Counted from the stretch's first letter, positions 1 to 6,010 are shown. The stretch is 10,190 nucleotides of DNA from Methanolinea sp. UBA477 (GCA_002509485.1 DAWO01000042.1:1-10190); one strand, 5' to 3'. Notes: generated by a model from the sequence alone, not told the origin. A program made the numbers and translations.

Positions 1-12
1 TACCTGCCTGTC

Positions 13-714
13 CTATCGATTGCTGCCTGAAGTCTGTTTTGGAAGGTAGGGGATGAGAGATGCGGCAAGCCGTGCCAGATCCATGGACTGCAGGATAACT
101 CTTCCCGGACCGGTCAGGGTCGTCAGGAAGAGTCCCTCTCCGGCAAAAAGGACCGATTTGACCCCTCCGGCAAGAGAGATATCGTAGGTGACCGTCTCTT
201 CGAATCCAACAACAAGACCTGTCGAGACACGGGTAACCTCTCCCGGTTTCAGGTTCAGCTCGATGATGTCCCCGCAGCAGTGGAGAAAGACATTTCCTGA
301 ACCGCTGTAACGCTGCAATATAAACCCCTCTCCGCCAAAGATCCCGGATCTGATCTTCTTCGTGAACGCGACGTCGAGATCGATTCCGGATTCGGAACAG
401 AGAAAGGAATCTTTCTGTGCAATAAACTCGTTTCCCTGCAGGAATATGGGAAATATCTTCCCCGGAACGTTGCCGGCAAATGAAACAAATCCCTCCCCTC
501 CATCAGGGGAAAACTCGGTGATGAAGAAGCTCTCCCCGGTAACCATTCGCTTGAATCCTTTGAGGACGCCTCCTTTGACCACGGTGTTCATATTCATATT
601 CCCGCTCATGTTCACCATGGCCCCGGCTTCTGCAAATATACTCTCACCCGGGTTCAGGGTGACTGTGACCTGCTGGAGATTGTCCCCGGTTATTTCATGC
701 CTCATGAAACTCAT
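13..714 (-). CDS. AIM24 / TIGR00266 family protein
   Basis: The 233-residue product fits the TIGR00266/AIM24 (PF01987) family, widespread beta-rich proteins of unknown biochemical role; the yeast relative AIM24 is mitochondrial. Near the N-terminus it reads RHEITGDNLQQVTVTLNPGE followed by AEAGAMVNMSG, the family's usual opening. Later come glycine-rich beta repeats such as GEGFILQRYSGSG, LNLKPGEVTRVSTGLVVGFE and LFAGEGLFLTTLTGPGRVIL. There is no signal peptide or membrane segment, so it is probably cytosolic. The frame stays open upstream to 801, but that extension (Cys/Ser/Pro-rich, no family match) is probably not translated. I chose the ATG at 714; the ATG at 705 (MRHEI) is equally plausible, and neither has a clear Shine-Dalgarno site. 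It is divergent from the membrane-protein gene at 902. Family assignment is firm; function is unknown. Confidence 0.85.
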   Translation of the reverse strand: MSFMRHEITGDNLQQVTVTLNPGESIFAEAGAMVNMSGNMNMNTVVKGGVLKGFKRMVTGESFFITEFSPDGGEGFVSFAGNVPGKIFPIFLQGNEFIAQKDSFLCSESGIDLDVAFTKKIRSGIFGGEGFILQRYSGSGNVFLHCCGDIIELNLKPGEVTRVSTGLVVGFEETVTYDISLAGGVKSVLFAGEGLFLTTLTGPGRVILQSMDLARLAASLIPYLPKQTSGSNR

Positions 715-901
715 AGATAAATAGGGAGAAGAGCAAAAAAAACTACATGGTTCCCCTCCGGGATCAGGCTCACACGACAGAGAAGGAGAACCGGTCTTCA
801 CCCGGAAAAGCGACCCTCCGGCAGGTGCCAGATGCGAGATGATATGCCGGCAGTATCAGTGACCGGGCGTGATTCTGGGGGGCCAGAGAAGGCATACGTC
901 C
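715..901. other. Divergent intergenic region
   Basis: This stretch separates two divergent genes. It has an A-run at about 735-742, which is a T8 run on the minus strand about 25 bases upstream of the 714 start, where a promoter element would be expected, but it is a poor TATA match. There is also a weak inverted repeat, CCGGCA (818-823) with TGCCGG (845-850). I see no gene or convincing RNA here. Confidence 0.4.
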
Positions 902-1252
902 ATGATGGAAGGATTGAGCACAGAGGCAAGGATCGGAGAGCTCCTCCTGGCAATAGGGATTGTCCTGTCCTTCATAGCCCTGGCCTACCTGATCCTGTAC
1001 GGGGCACTTCCATTTTCCACCAGGTTTTTTCCGATACATCTGATCGCCGGCGGGTATCTCCATGCAGTTGCGCTTGTCAAGTGTGCAGGGATCCTCACCG
1101 CGATCACCGGTTTATTCTCAGCACGGCGCCGCCGGTTTCAAAAGGCCGGGATTCTTGCGGTGATCGCAACCCTGCTCCCACCAATCGATATTGTCGTTTT
1201 TCTGGCAGGTCTCCTGCTCCTGGCAAGTCCCGAGGGTAGGAAACTTTCTTGA
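902..1252 (+). CDS. Small membrane protein of unknown function
   Basis: The 116-residue product is strongly hydrophobic. Predicted membrane segments are about residues 11-36 (ELLLAIGIVLSFIALAYLIL), 43-74 (FFPIHLIAGG through ITGLFSA, perhaps two short helices) and 82-108 (GILAVIATLLPP through LLLLAS). A basic ARRRRF loop between the second and third segments is probably cytoplasmic. I chose the ATG at 902, with AGAAGG at 887-892 about nine bases upstream; the ATG at 905 is the next codon, and a GTG at 869 would add eleven unlikely residues. I do not recognise the family, and no catalytic motif is visible. The 3' 135 bases overlap a doubtful minus-strand ORF, which suggests one of the two readings is spurious at its end. 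This is the better-supported one. Confidence 0.65.
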   Translation: MMEGLSTEARIGELLLAIGIVLSFIALAYLILYGALPFSTRFFPIHLIAGGYLHAVALVKCAGILTAITGLFSARRRRFQKAGILAVIATLLPPIDIVVFLAGLLLLASPEGRKLS

Positions 1253-1615
1253 ACTCCCGGGTGAGAACGAGAAACTGATCAATGTCTCCAGACGATGTAC
1301 CACCTGGCGGGAGAAGATCACCTCCCGGCTATTGCAGATGCACGCTGTGCGGATTCCGGATGGCCAGGCCGCCCGAGGTTCCCTGCTATCTCCTGCGGTG
1401 TCCGCGATGCGAGGCACAGATGGTGGACGGGTAATCCGAAAAGACCCGTATCCCCGGATGAGAACGGATCCCTCAAGCACGATGATTGGAGGGTCTATGC
1501 CCTGGAGACGGGATTCCTGATCAGCTATTGCTTCCCACAATTTATCCCGCTCCCCGGAATCCGGGAGCGGCATGTGGATAAAAATGGCTGGCGTCTGGCC
1601 GGAAATACATGACAC
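1118..1615 (-). CDS. Doubtful hypothetical protein
   Basis: This 165-codon frame starts with GTG at 1615. On the minus strand AGGTGA sits six bases upstream (about 1622-1627), a close match to the 16S anti-Shine-Dalgarno, and an A/T block (about 1634-1646) lies further up. The middle reads like ordinary protein, for example PLPDSGERDKLWEAIADQES and GIDPPIIVLEGSVLIRGYG. I recognise no family. The last 45 codons are antisense to the end of the plus-strand membrane-protein gene, so the original stop may have been lost, or the frame may be chance. Codon third positions show only weak G+C preference, so base composition does not settle it. The plus-strand frames over 1253-1612 look less protein-like and have no comparable ribosome site. 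Confidence 0.35.
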   Translation of the reverse strand: MSCISGQTPAIFIHMPLPDSGERDKLWEAIADQESRLQGIDPPIIVLEGSVLIRGYGSFRITRPPSVPRIADTAGDSREPRAAWPSGIRTACICNSREVIFSRQVVHRLETLISFSFSPGSSRKFPTLGTCQEQETCQKNDNIDWWEQGCDHRKNPGLLKPAAPC

Positions 1616-1658
1616 CGCGTCTCACCTGCACGCATTTTAAAAAAAGTACGATTTCGTA

Positions 1659-1676
1659 TCTCTCTCTCTCTCTCTC
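1659..1676. repeat. (TC)9 dinucleotide microsatellite
   Basis: Nine uninterrupted TC units ((GA)9 on the minus strand) lie between two minus-strand reading frames, upstream of the GTG at 1615. Just beside it at 1649-1660 is TACGA-TT-TCGTA, a short inverted repeat. Such a tract can change length by slippage. It lies in non-coding DNA, so a change would alter promoter spacing rather than a reading frame. Confidence 0.9.
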
Positions 1677-1700
1677 TTTTAATATTCCGTAAAAAAAGTT

Positions 1701-2237
1701 CTAGATGAATTGTGACAATCTTCCGAGTACCCGTGTTGATCCCGTCCAGGTGGGCAGGGGAAAATTGTAATAATCCAGTCGTGCCCGTATCATTGCATCG
1801 TCATGCGGCTGTATTGGTGCAAGTGTATGGGTCGGCCAGGGCCTGTACAGAGCCATGTTTCTCGGATCAGAGAGGGAATCTGCACCGTGGACCGGGTCTA
1901 CAAAATCCTCAGGTATCACTGTGCCATTGGCAAATGTATTCGAATATACATAGCCGGTTTCAGGATCCGTTATATATTCGGGTCCCTGGTTCTCCCGGCA
2001 GCCGGCACAGTCTGCCCCGTCGAATACAGCACTGCACAGGTAATGAACCGCTTCTTCACCATCGTCGCCCACGAACAGATCCCCGCACATGCACTCATCT
2101 GATTTTGGGATGGTATATGGGGACATACCGGAATGATCCTGGTTCATGGTTTCGCCGTACATCGAAACGGTCGGGACTGCCAGTACCGATCCGGTGATAA
2201 ACGCCAGTGCAATAATAATCATCATCGATCTCTTCAT
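1701..2237 (-). CDS. Secreted protein with five cysteines, unknown function
   Basis: The 178-residue product begins with a typical signal peptide: MKR, a hydrophobic core MMIIIALAFITG, and a probable signal peptidase I site after SVLA (residue 20). There is no lipobox cysteine, so release outside the membrane is more likely than lipid anchoring. The mature part has cysteines at residues 49, 51, 68, 77 and 80 (CxC ... C ... CxxC), which could bind a metal or form disulfides. It also has several acidic and Trp/Pro-rich stretches and no C-terminal membrane anchor. The frame extends upstream to 2351, but the signal peptide fixes the start at 2237, with a weak GGATGTGA-type ribosome site. I do not recognise the family. 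It appears to be a single-gene unit with its own promoter. Confidence 0.75.
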   Translation of the reverse strand: MKRSMMIIIALAFITGSVLAVPTVSMYGETMNQDHSGMSPYTIPKSDECMCGDLFVGDDGEEAVHYLCSAVFDGADCAGCRENQGPEYITDPETGYVYSNTFANGTVIPEDFVDPVHGADSLSDPRNMALYRPWPTHTLAPIQPHDDAMIRARLDYYNFPLPTWTGSTRVLGRLSQFI

Positions 2238-2314
2238 CTCTTCACATCCACCCGGTTTTTCCTTTGGACCTACACGTCCAGACGTTGAACCTCTGAAAAA
2301 GCATATGGTACTGA

Positions 2315-2325
2315 TTATATTTAAG
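2315..2325 (-). promoter_or_regulatory. TATA box for the secreted-protein gene
   Basis: On the minus strand this reads CTTAAATATAA, a good archaeal TATA box. Transcription would start about 25 bases downstream, near 2294, leaving a leader of roughly 57 bases before the ATG at 2237. No other gene uses this strand nearby, except the tRNA-His upstream. Confidence 0.5.
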
Positions 2326-2454
2326 GGGGGGATGTCCTGCAAAGATCCCACTCGTTCTCGCCGGTGTCAAGTCCCCGTCATCTGGTGCGAAGAAAAAACA
2401 ATCCGGATTCGCCCCCGTTCACGATGAAAATCAGGTTAAAACGGCAATAAAATA

Positions 2455-2527
2455 GGCCAGGGCCGAGACTCGAACCCGGGTCGGGGGATCCACAGTCCCC
2501 TAGGATGACCAGCTACCCCACCCTGGC
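2455..2527 (-). tRNA. tRNA-His (GTG)
   Basis: The gene folds as a full cloverleaf. The acceptor stem is GCCAGGG/CCCTGGC; the D-arm carries GGG/CCT with a U13.U22 mismatch; the anticodon stem GGGGA/TCCCC encloses CTGTGGA, giving anticodon GTG. The T-arm is CCGGG-TTCGAGT-CTCGG with one G-T pair. The discriminator is C73 (2455), as expected for tRNA-His, and CCA is not encoded. The base at position -1 (2528) is T on the coding strand rather than the G expected to face C73. It is divergent from infB. Confidence 0.95.
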
Positions 2528-2557
2528 AAATGTACCCTTTTTATTTTGTAACGGACG

Positions 2558-2567
2558 CTATTTAAGG
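2558..2567 (-). promoter_or_regulatory. TATA box for tRNA-His
   Basis: On the minus strand this reads CCTTAAATAG. Its centre lies about 35 bases upstream of the mature tRNA 5' end, so transcription would begin near 2536 with a short 5' leader removed by RNase P. Confidence 0.5.
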
Positions 2568-2610
2568 TATCTCATCTGCCGGGCTTCTATCTCGTAACCA
2601 GGGTGGTTTT

Positions 2611-2616
2611 TTTATA
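2611..2616 (+). promoter_or_regulatory. Probable TATA box for infB
   Basis: TTTATA preceded by a T-run and G/T-rich DNA predicts a start near 2640 and a leader of about 120 bases before the ATG at 2764. A second A/T block (CTATAAGATA, from about 2628) could act instead. The leader contains two copies of ATACCGGAATC. Confidence 0.35.
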
Positions 2617-2763
2617 GCAGGGATGTTCTATAAGATACCGGAATCAAAAAGGAGATCATCTGCAGCGGTATACCGGAATCCTTTTGTTTTAGGGATTGAT
2701 ACAAACAGCACTATCTCCTGCAGACGGATCAGGAGGACGATGCGTTCTCTTCGGGTGAATAAC

Positions 2764-4542
2764 ATGGCAAAAAAAGAGAATATCAGAACGCCAATCGTCT
2801 GTGTGCTCGGGCACGTTGATCATGGAAAGACTTCGCTGCTTGACCGGATCAGAGGATCTTCGGTGGTGAGCACGGAAGACGGGGCAATAACACAGCACAT
2901 CGGAGCGACCATCGTTCCCATTGATGCCATAAAAAGAATGAGCGGCTCGATCGAAAAGATGCCCATCAACATTCCCGGTCTCCTGTTCATCGATACTCCT
3001 GGCCACCATGCCTTCACCACCCTCCGTGCACGGGGCGGGGCTCTGGCCGACATGGCAATCGTTGTCGTTGATATCAACCAGGGATTTCAGCCGCAGACGA
3101 TCGAAGCACTCCAGATACTCCGGAATTACAAGACCCCCTTTGTTATTGCCGCGACAAAGACAGACAAGCTGCATGGCTGGAGAGTGGGCGAGGATGAGCC
3201 GTTCCTGAAGAGTCTTTCACGCCAGAATGATCGGGTAAAAGACCTCATGGAGACCAGGGTATACGAACTTGTTGCCAGCCTTTCAGATCTCGGTTTTTCT
3301 GCCGAACGTTTTGACAGGGTTACGGATTTCCAACGAAACCTTGCAATCGTTCCCGTAAGTGCCCATAGTGGCGAAGGTATTGCCGAACTGCTCATGGTTA
3401 TGATCGGCCTTGCACAGAGATACATGGAGCAGGAACTGCAGATGAGCGTGGATGGGCCCGGTCTTGGGACAATACTGGAGGTCAAGGAGGAGAGAGGACT
3501 CGGCCCCACCCTCGATGTCATCCTGTACGATGGAACCCTCTCCGTCGGCGACGAACTTGCACTGGTTACCCGGTCCGGAGTGGTAACAACCCGGGTCAGG
3601 GCTCTCCTGAAACCAAGGCCGCTCAAGGAGATCCTGGTGGAGGACAGGTTTGAGCGGGTAAAATCGGTGACTGCGGCGTCAGGGATCAAGGTCAGCGCAC
3701 CCAACCTGGAGGGGGCCATTGCAGGATCGCCGGTCCAGGTTATCCGTGGTGATTCCAACGAGGTCATTGAGCGGATAAGAAGGGAGATGGAAGAGATCAA
3801 TGTGAAACTGTCTCCTGACGGGTTGATCATAAAAGCGGATACGATAGGTGCCCTCGAGGCTCTGTCAAAGGAGCTTGAAAGCCAGGAGATAGGTGTCATG
3901 AGGGCAGAAGTCGGTCCGGTCAGCCGCCATGACATTATCGAGGCAGAAACCATCAAAAATCCGTATTACCGGGCGATGCTCTGCTTTAATACCCCGATCC
4001 TTCCGGATGCGGCAGAGATGCTGAAAGAGGAGTTGCATTCAAAGGTTACTGTCTTCGAGGAGAAGGTGATCTACAAGCTCGTCGATGACTACGTGGCCTG
4101 GCGCGACGATCTCAAGAGAAAGACAGAACAGCAGAAGTTCGAACAGATCGTGATGCCGGCAAAGATCAGGGTTCTCCCGCACTGCATATTCAGGCAGAGC
4201 AATCCCGCAGTAGTCGGAGTGAGGGTTCTTGGCGGTACTCTCCGGACCGGTGTAAACCTTATTCAGAAAGACGGAAAAAAGGTCGGGCATCTCAAGTCCA
4301 TGCAGCAGAACCAGGAAAATATCCGGGAGGCGCCGGCCGGGGCAGAAGTGGCAATATCAGTTGAAGGCGCCACGGTTGGGCGACAGCTGGCAGAAGAGGA
4401 CGACCTCCTGGTAGATATCCCCGAGCGGCATGTGAAGGTGCTCGAAAAGGAGATGCTCAAACACCTCGCGATCAGCGCCCAGGAGGTTCTTGAAGAGTTC
4501 ACCTCCATGAAGCGGAAGAACGATCCCTTCTGGGGTAAATAG
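2764..4542 (+). CDS. infB: Translation initiation factor IF-2/eIF5B type (aIF5B)
   Basis: The 592-residue product is the archaeal aIF5B, a GTPase that promotes ribosomal subunit joining and initiator tRNA placement. The G domain (about residues 1-225) shows G1 GHVDHGKT (16-23), G3 DTPGH (77-81), G4 as TKTD (131-134) in place of the usual NKxD, and G5 SAHSGEG. Beta-barrel domain II, domain III, the long linker helix and domain IV follow, ending in the typical PFWGK tail. Length is normal and there is no intein. The frame is open back to 2623, but the start at 2764 (MAKKENIRTPIV) has GGTGA five bases upstream and matches family N-termini. An ATG at 2740 has AGGAGG only three bases away, too close to work well. 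It lies upstream of rps6e and is probably partly co-transcribed with it. Confidence 0.97.
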   Translation: MAKKENIRTPIVCVLGHVDHGKTSLLDRIRGSSVVSTEDGAITQHIGATIVPIDAIKRMSGSIEKMPINIPGLLFIDTPGHHAFTTLRARGGALADMAIVVVDINQGFQPQTIEALQILRNYKTPFVIAATKTDKLHGWRVGEDEPFLKSLSRQNDRVKDLMETRVYELVASLSDLGFSAERFDRVTDFQRNLAIVPVSAHSGEGIAELLMVMIGLAQRYMEQELQMSVDGPGLGTILEVKEERGLGPTLDVILYDGTLSVGDELALVTRSGVVTTRVRALLKPRPLKEILVEDRFERVKSVTAASGIKVSAPNLEGAIAGSPVQVIRGDSNEVIERIRREMEEINVKLSPDGLIIKADTIGALEALSKELESQEIGVMRAEVGPVSRHDIIEAETIKNPYYRAMLCFNTPILPDAAEMLKEELHSKVTVFEEKVIYKLVDDYVAWRDDLKRKTEQQKFEQIVMPAKIRVLPHCIFRQSNPAVVGVRVLGGTLRTGVNLIQKDGKKVGHLKSMQQNQENIREAPAGAEVAISVEGATVGRQLAEEDDLLVDIPERHVKVLEKEMLKHLAISAQEVLEEFTSMKRKNDPFWGK

Positions 4543-4544
4543 TA

Positions 4545-4553
4545 TTTAATATA
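4545..4553 (+). promoter_or_regulatory. TATA-like element downstream of infB
   Basis: TTTAATATA directly follows the infB stop codon. A promoter here would start near 4573-4577, inside the structured region before rps6e, leaving a leader of about 140 bases. Read-through from infB would include the whole structure instead. Confidence 0.4.
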
Positions 4554-4680
4554 TCACTCACCCAGTCTATTGGGTACTTCTCAGCGAGCCAATCTGCAAC
4601 CCTGTTGACAGGGATCTGTGCAAGTCTCCGCTTCGGGGATCATTCAGAAGCGGAAATGGCCGGCATGTGAGAATGAGTGA
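4554..4680 (+). ncRNA. Predicted structured RNA or 5' leader of rps6e
   Basis: The infB-rps6e gap folds by eye into a multi-helix element. TCACTCA (4554-4560) pairs with TGAGTGA (4674-4680), and TTCTCA (4578-4583) pairs with the adjoining TGAGAA (4668-4673). Between these 5' strands sits the hairpin CCCA-6-TGGG (4561-4574), forming a three-way junction. Inside are GCCA/TGGC (4588-4591/4657-4660), a hairpin CCCTG-TTGA-CAGGG (4600-4613) flanked by TGCA/TGCA, and an 8-bp hairpin TCCGCTTC/GAAGCGGA (4627-4654). No open frame of note covers it. It resembles no class I know. It could be a cis-acting leader for rps6e or an independent small RNA. The pairing is seen in the sequence; a function is inference. 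Confidence 0.4.
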
Positions 4681-4716
4681 CTCGTTTCAGTTTCATACTA
4701 TAAGGAGACCGATGAC

Positions 4717-5121
4717 ATGGTGGAATTCAAAGTAGTCCTGTCAGACCAGAAGACAGGCCGTGCATACAACGTGGATGTGAGCGGCGGTTCAGCCGGGGGA
4801 ATAATGGGAAAACATATCGGAGACGAGATCGATTGCGGTCCGCTGGGTCTCCAGGGTTACCGTATGGAGATAACCGGGGGATCCGACAGGAACGGCACGC
4901 CTGCCAGGAAGAACCTTCCCGTTGCAGGAAGGAAGAAACTGCTTGTCTCCGGCGGCACGGGATTCAAGCCGGTGATGGATGGTCAGCGACGTCGCAAATC
5001 CATGAGAGGAAATGAGATCACGGCTGATTTCGTCCAGATCAATGCGCGTGTTACAACGTATGGCGACAAGCCGCTGGACGAGATATTCGCAAAACCCGTA
5101 GAGGAAGAGAGCAAGGCCTGA
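4717..5121 (+). CDS. rps6e: 30S ribosomal protein S6e
   Basis: The 134-residue product is archaeal ribosomal protein S6e of the small subunit. It opens with EFKVVLSDQKTGRAYNVDVS and has the conserved GKHIGDEIDCGPLGLQGYRM region, then GGSDRNGTPARKNLPVAGRK and the basic GQRRRKSMRGNEI segment. Archaeal S6e lacks the long phosphorylated tail of eukaryotes, and this length is normal for an archaeon. AAGGAG (4702-4707) lies nine bases before the ATG; another ATG at 4712 is out of frame. It follows infB after a structured leader and ends five bases before the convergent DUF2240-type gene. Confidence 0.97.
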   Translation: MVEFKVVLSDQKTGRAYNVDVSGGSAGGIMGKHIGDEIDCGPLGLQGYRMEITGGSDRNGTPARKNLPVAGRKKLLVSGGTGFKPVMDGQRRRKSMRGNEITADFVQINARVTTYGDKPLDEIFAKPVEEESKA

Positions 5122-5126
5122 ATTGT

Positions 5127-5588
5127 TTACCTTTTTTGGATCTGGTCTCTTAAGGCCGGAAGCATATCTTCAAATCCGACACCATACTTTTTGGCGACTA
5201 TGACGATCGCCGCTTCGGGACGCAGGTTCCCATCAAATTCCTTTTGAATAAGAGAATTCATCTCTGAAACCACGACCTGTGCGGAGTGCCCGCTCTCAGA
5301 CACGATCCTTCCGAGCAGGTCCTGGTAGGGATCCGATCTCTCAAAAATCGCCGAGGAGGGTTTGAATCCTATGGGAATCTCCACCTGGGATACGTCAAAT
5401 GCCGGCTTTATCATATCCCCTTCATATTCAATGAGGCCTTCCTCTGCTGCCCGGGAGATCAGGGAGTTTGCCTGCTCGATATTCATCCAGTGCCGGTCGA
5501 ACGCCAGGTAATATATTATCTCGTTCTTTTTCAGCCGTTCCTTCCTGGCATGCCGGAATGGAGCGGCAAGGGCGATTGTGAGACTCAT
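5127..5588 (-). CDS. DUF2240 family protein
   Basis: The 153-residue product resembles the archaeal DUF2240 family of unknown function. It begins MSLTIALAAPFRHARKERLK and continues with NEIIYYLAFDRHWMNIEQAN, SRAAEEGLIEYEGDMIKPAFD and the hallmark VEIPIGFKPSSAIF. The first part looks like a winged-helix fold (a helix-turn-helix with a short GLIEYEGDMIKP wing), which suggests nucleic-acid binding. That is inference. The C-terminal half is helical and ends RDQIQKR. There is no membrane or signal segment. The start at 5588 is set by AGGAGGT about five bases upstream; the frame runs on to 5639 without better support. The ATG overlaps the stop of a possible 64-codon ORF by four bases, as in translationally coupled pairs. 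Confidence 0.8.
   Translation of the reverse strand: MSLTIALAAPFRHARKERLKKNEIIYYLAFDRHWMNIEQANSLISRAAEEGLIEYEGDMIKPAFDVSQVEIPIGFKPSSAIFERSDPYQDLLGRIVSESGHSAQVVVSEMNSLIQKEFDGNLRPEAAIVIVAKKYGVGFEDMLPALRDQIQKR
5132..5137 (+). terminator. T-run terminator for rps6e
   Basis: TTTTTT eleven bases after the rps6e stop codon is a typical archaeal intrinsic terminator. It lies inside the 3' end of the convergent DUF2240-type gene, so the two transcripts must overlap slightly. Confidence 0.45.
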
Positions 5589-5779
5589 ATGCGACCTCCT
5601 GTACGGGGGTGTGGTGTCATGACACTCTCTCCTTTCCATGTACTGGAACCGTGCGGACTATCAAACAATCGTTCAACAATCCGGATCGACCCATGAGGTA
5701 TGGTACCTGTGGTCACGACTCCCTGATTGTTCTCTGCGGGGCAGACCACACAAGGTTCATGCCCCGGCTCATATAGCAA
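5585..5779 (-). CDS. Possible small ORF coupled to the DUF2240 gene
   Basis: This 64-codon frame ends in an ATATGA overlap with the DUF2240 start, a common arrangement for co-translated archaeal genes. The product would read roughly LLYEPGHEPCVVCPAENN and later GTIPHGSIRIVERLF, with a CxxC pair (residues 10 and 13) that could hold a metal. The only start covering the frame is TTG at 5779, without a ribosome site; a GTG lies at residue 11 and an ATG only ten codons before the end. I know no family for it. An A/T-rich promoter-like stretch precedes it (about 5780-5830). A small gene, the remnant of one, or an untranslated leader are all possible. Confidence 0.25.
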   Translation of the reverse strand: MLYEPGHEPCVVCPAENNQGVVTTGTIPHGSIRIVERLFDSPHGSSTWKGESVMTPHPRTGGRI

Positions 5780-5869
5780 TAATTCAATCGTATTGTTTTT
5801 ATTTTTTCATTTTATTAATTCTAATAGCCATCTTTTTCCGAATCGGCGTTCATATTGGTTATTTAATCA
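5780..5869. other. A/T-rich intergenic stretch
   Basis: This is markedly A/T-rich compared with its surroundings, with runs such as GTTTTTATTTTTTCATTTTA. It contains several TATA-like blocks on both strands, which could drive the minus-strand DUF2240 unit. No gene is visible. Confidence 0.4.
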
Positions 5870-6010
5870 GGGTTTCGAGATCATAACATATAAACCTGCG
5901 AAACCCACATATGTACTTCGACAAAAGTCGTATCCATGATCATCCTCCTCCTACACACCTGTTCATCTCCGGATACGACTTTTGGATACGGCCGGCGCAT
6001 ACCGTATCCA
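5870..6010. repeat. Cluster of three strong inverted repeats
   Basis: Three inverted repeats follow each other. GGGTTTCG (5870-5877) faces CGAAACCC (5899-5906), enclosing ATATAAA (5888-5894). A perfect 14-bp repeat CAAAAGTCGTATCC (5922-5935) faces GGATACGACTTTTG (5971-5984) around a 35-base loop. A 9-bp repeat TGGATACGG (5983-5991) faces CCGTATCCA (6002-6010) around ten bases. The last two share the core GGATACG, which occurs four times in alternating orientation, so alternative pairings are possible. On the plus strand, the TATA-like block would start RNA near 5917, just before the 14-bp stem. On the minus strand, the loop carries AGGAGGAGG six bases before an ATG (5937) opening 18 codons. 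The role is unknown. Confidence 0.7.

Noticed and set aside
714..801. N-terminal extension of the AIM24 protein
   Set aside because: The extra residues are Cys/Ser/Pro-rich, unlike the family, and no ribosome site precedes the upstream ATG.
1191..1612. Two plus-strand ORFs downstream of the membrane protein
   Set aside because: Their products are Arg/Trp/Pro-rich with no natural-looking segments, and no ribosome site precedes their starts; the minus-strand frame over the same DNA is more credible.
3126..3956. Long open frame antisense to infB
   Set aside because: It is Ser/Arg-rich with no family likeness and lies fully inside a certain gene; its openness follows from infB codon usage.
4660..4700. 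Box C/D guide RNA before rps6e
   Set aside because: GTGAGAATGAGTGA resembles a box C only loosely, and no matching D/D' boxes are spaced correctly.
5638..5939. Plus-strand ORFs across the A/T-rich gap
   Set aside because: The translations are low-complexity Phe/Ile/Leu runs from A/T-rich DNA, with no ribosome site or family likeness.
5770..6010. Replication origin (A/T-rich stretch plus repeats)
   Set aside because: No orc1/cdc6 gene or recognisable ORB-type motif is present, so the resemblance is only general.
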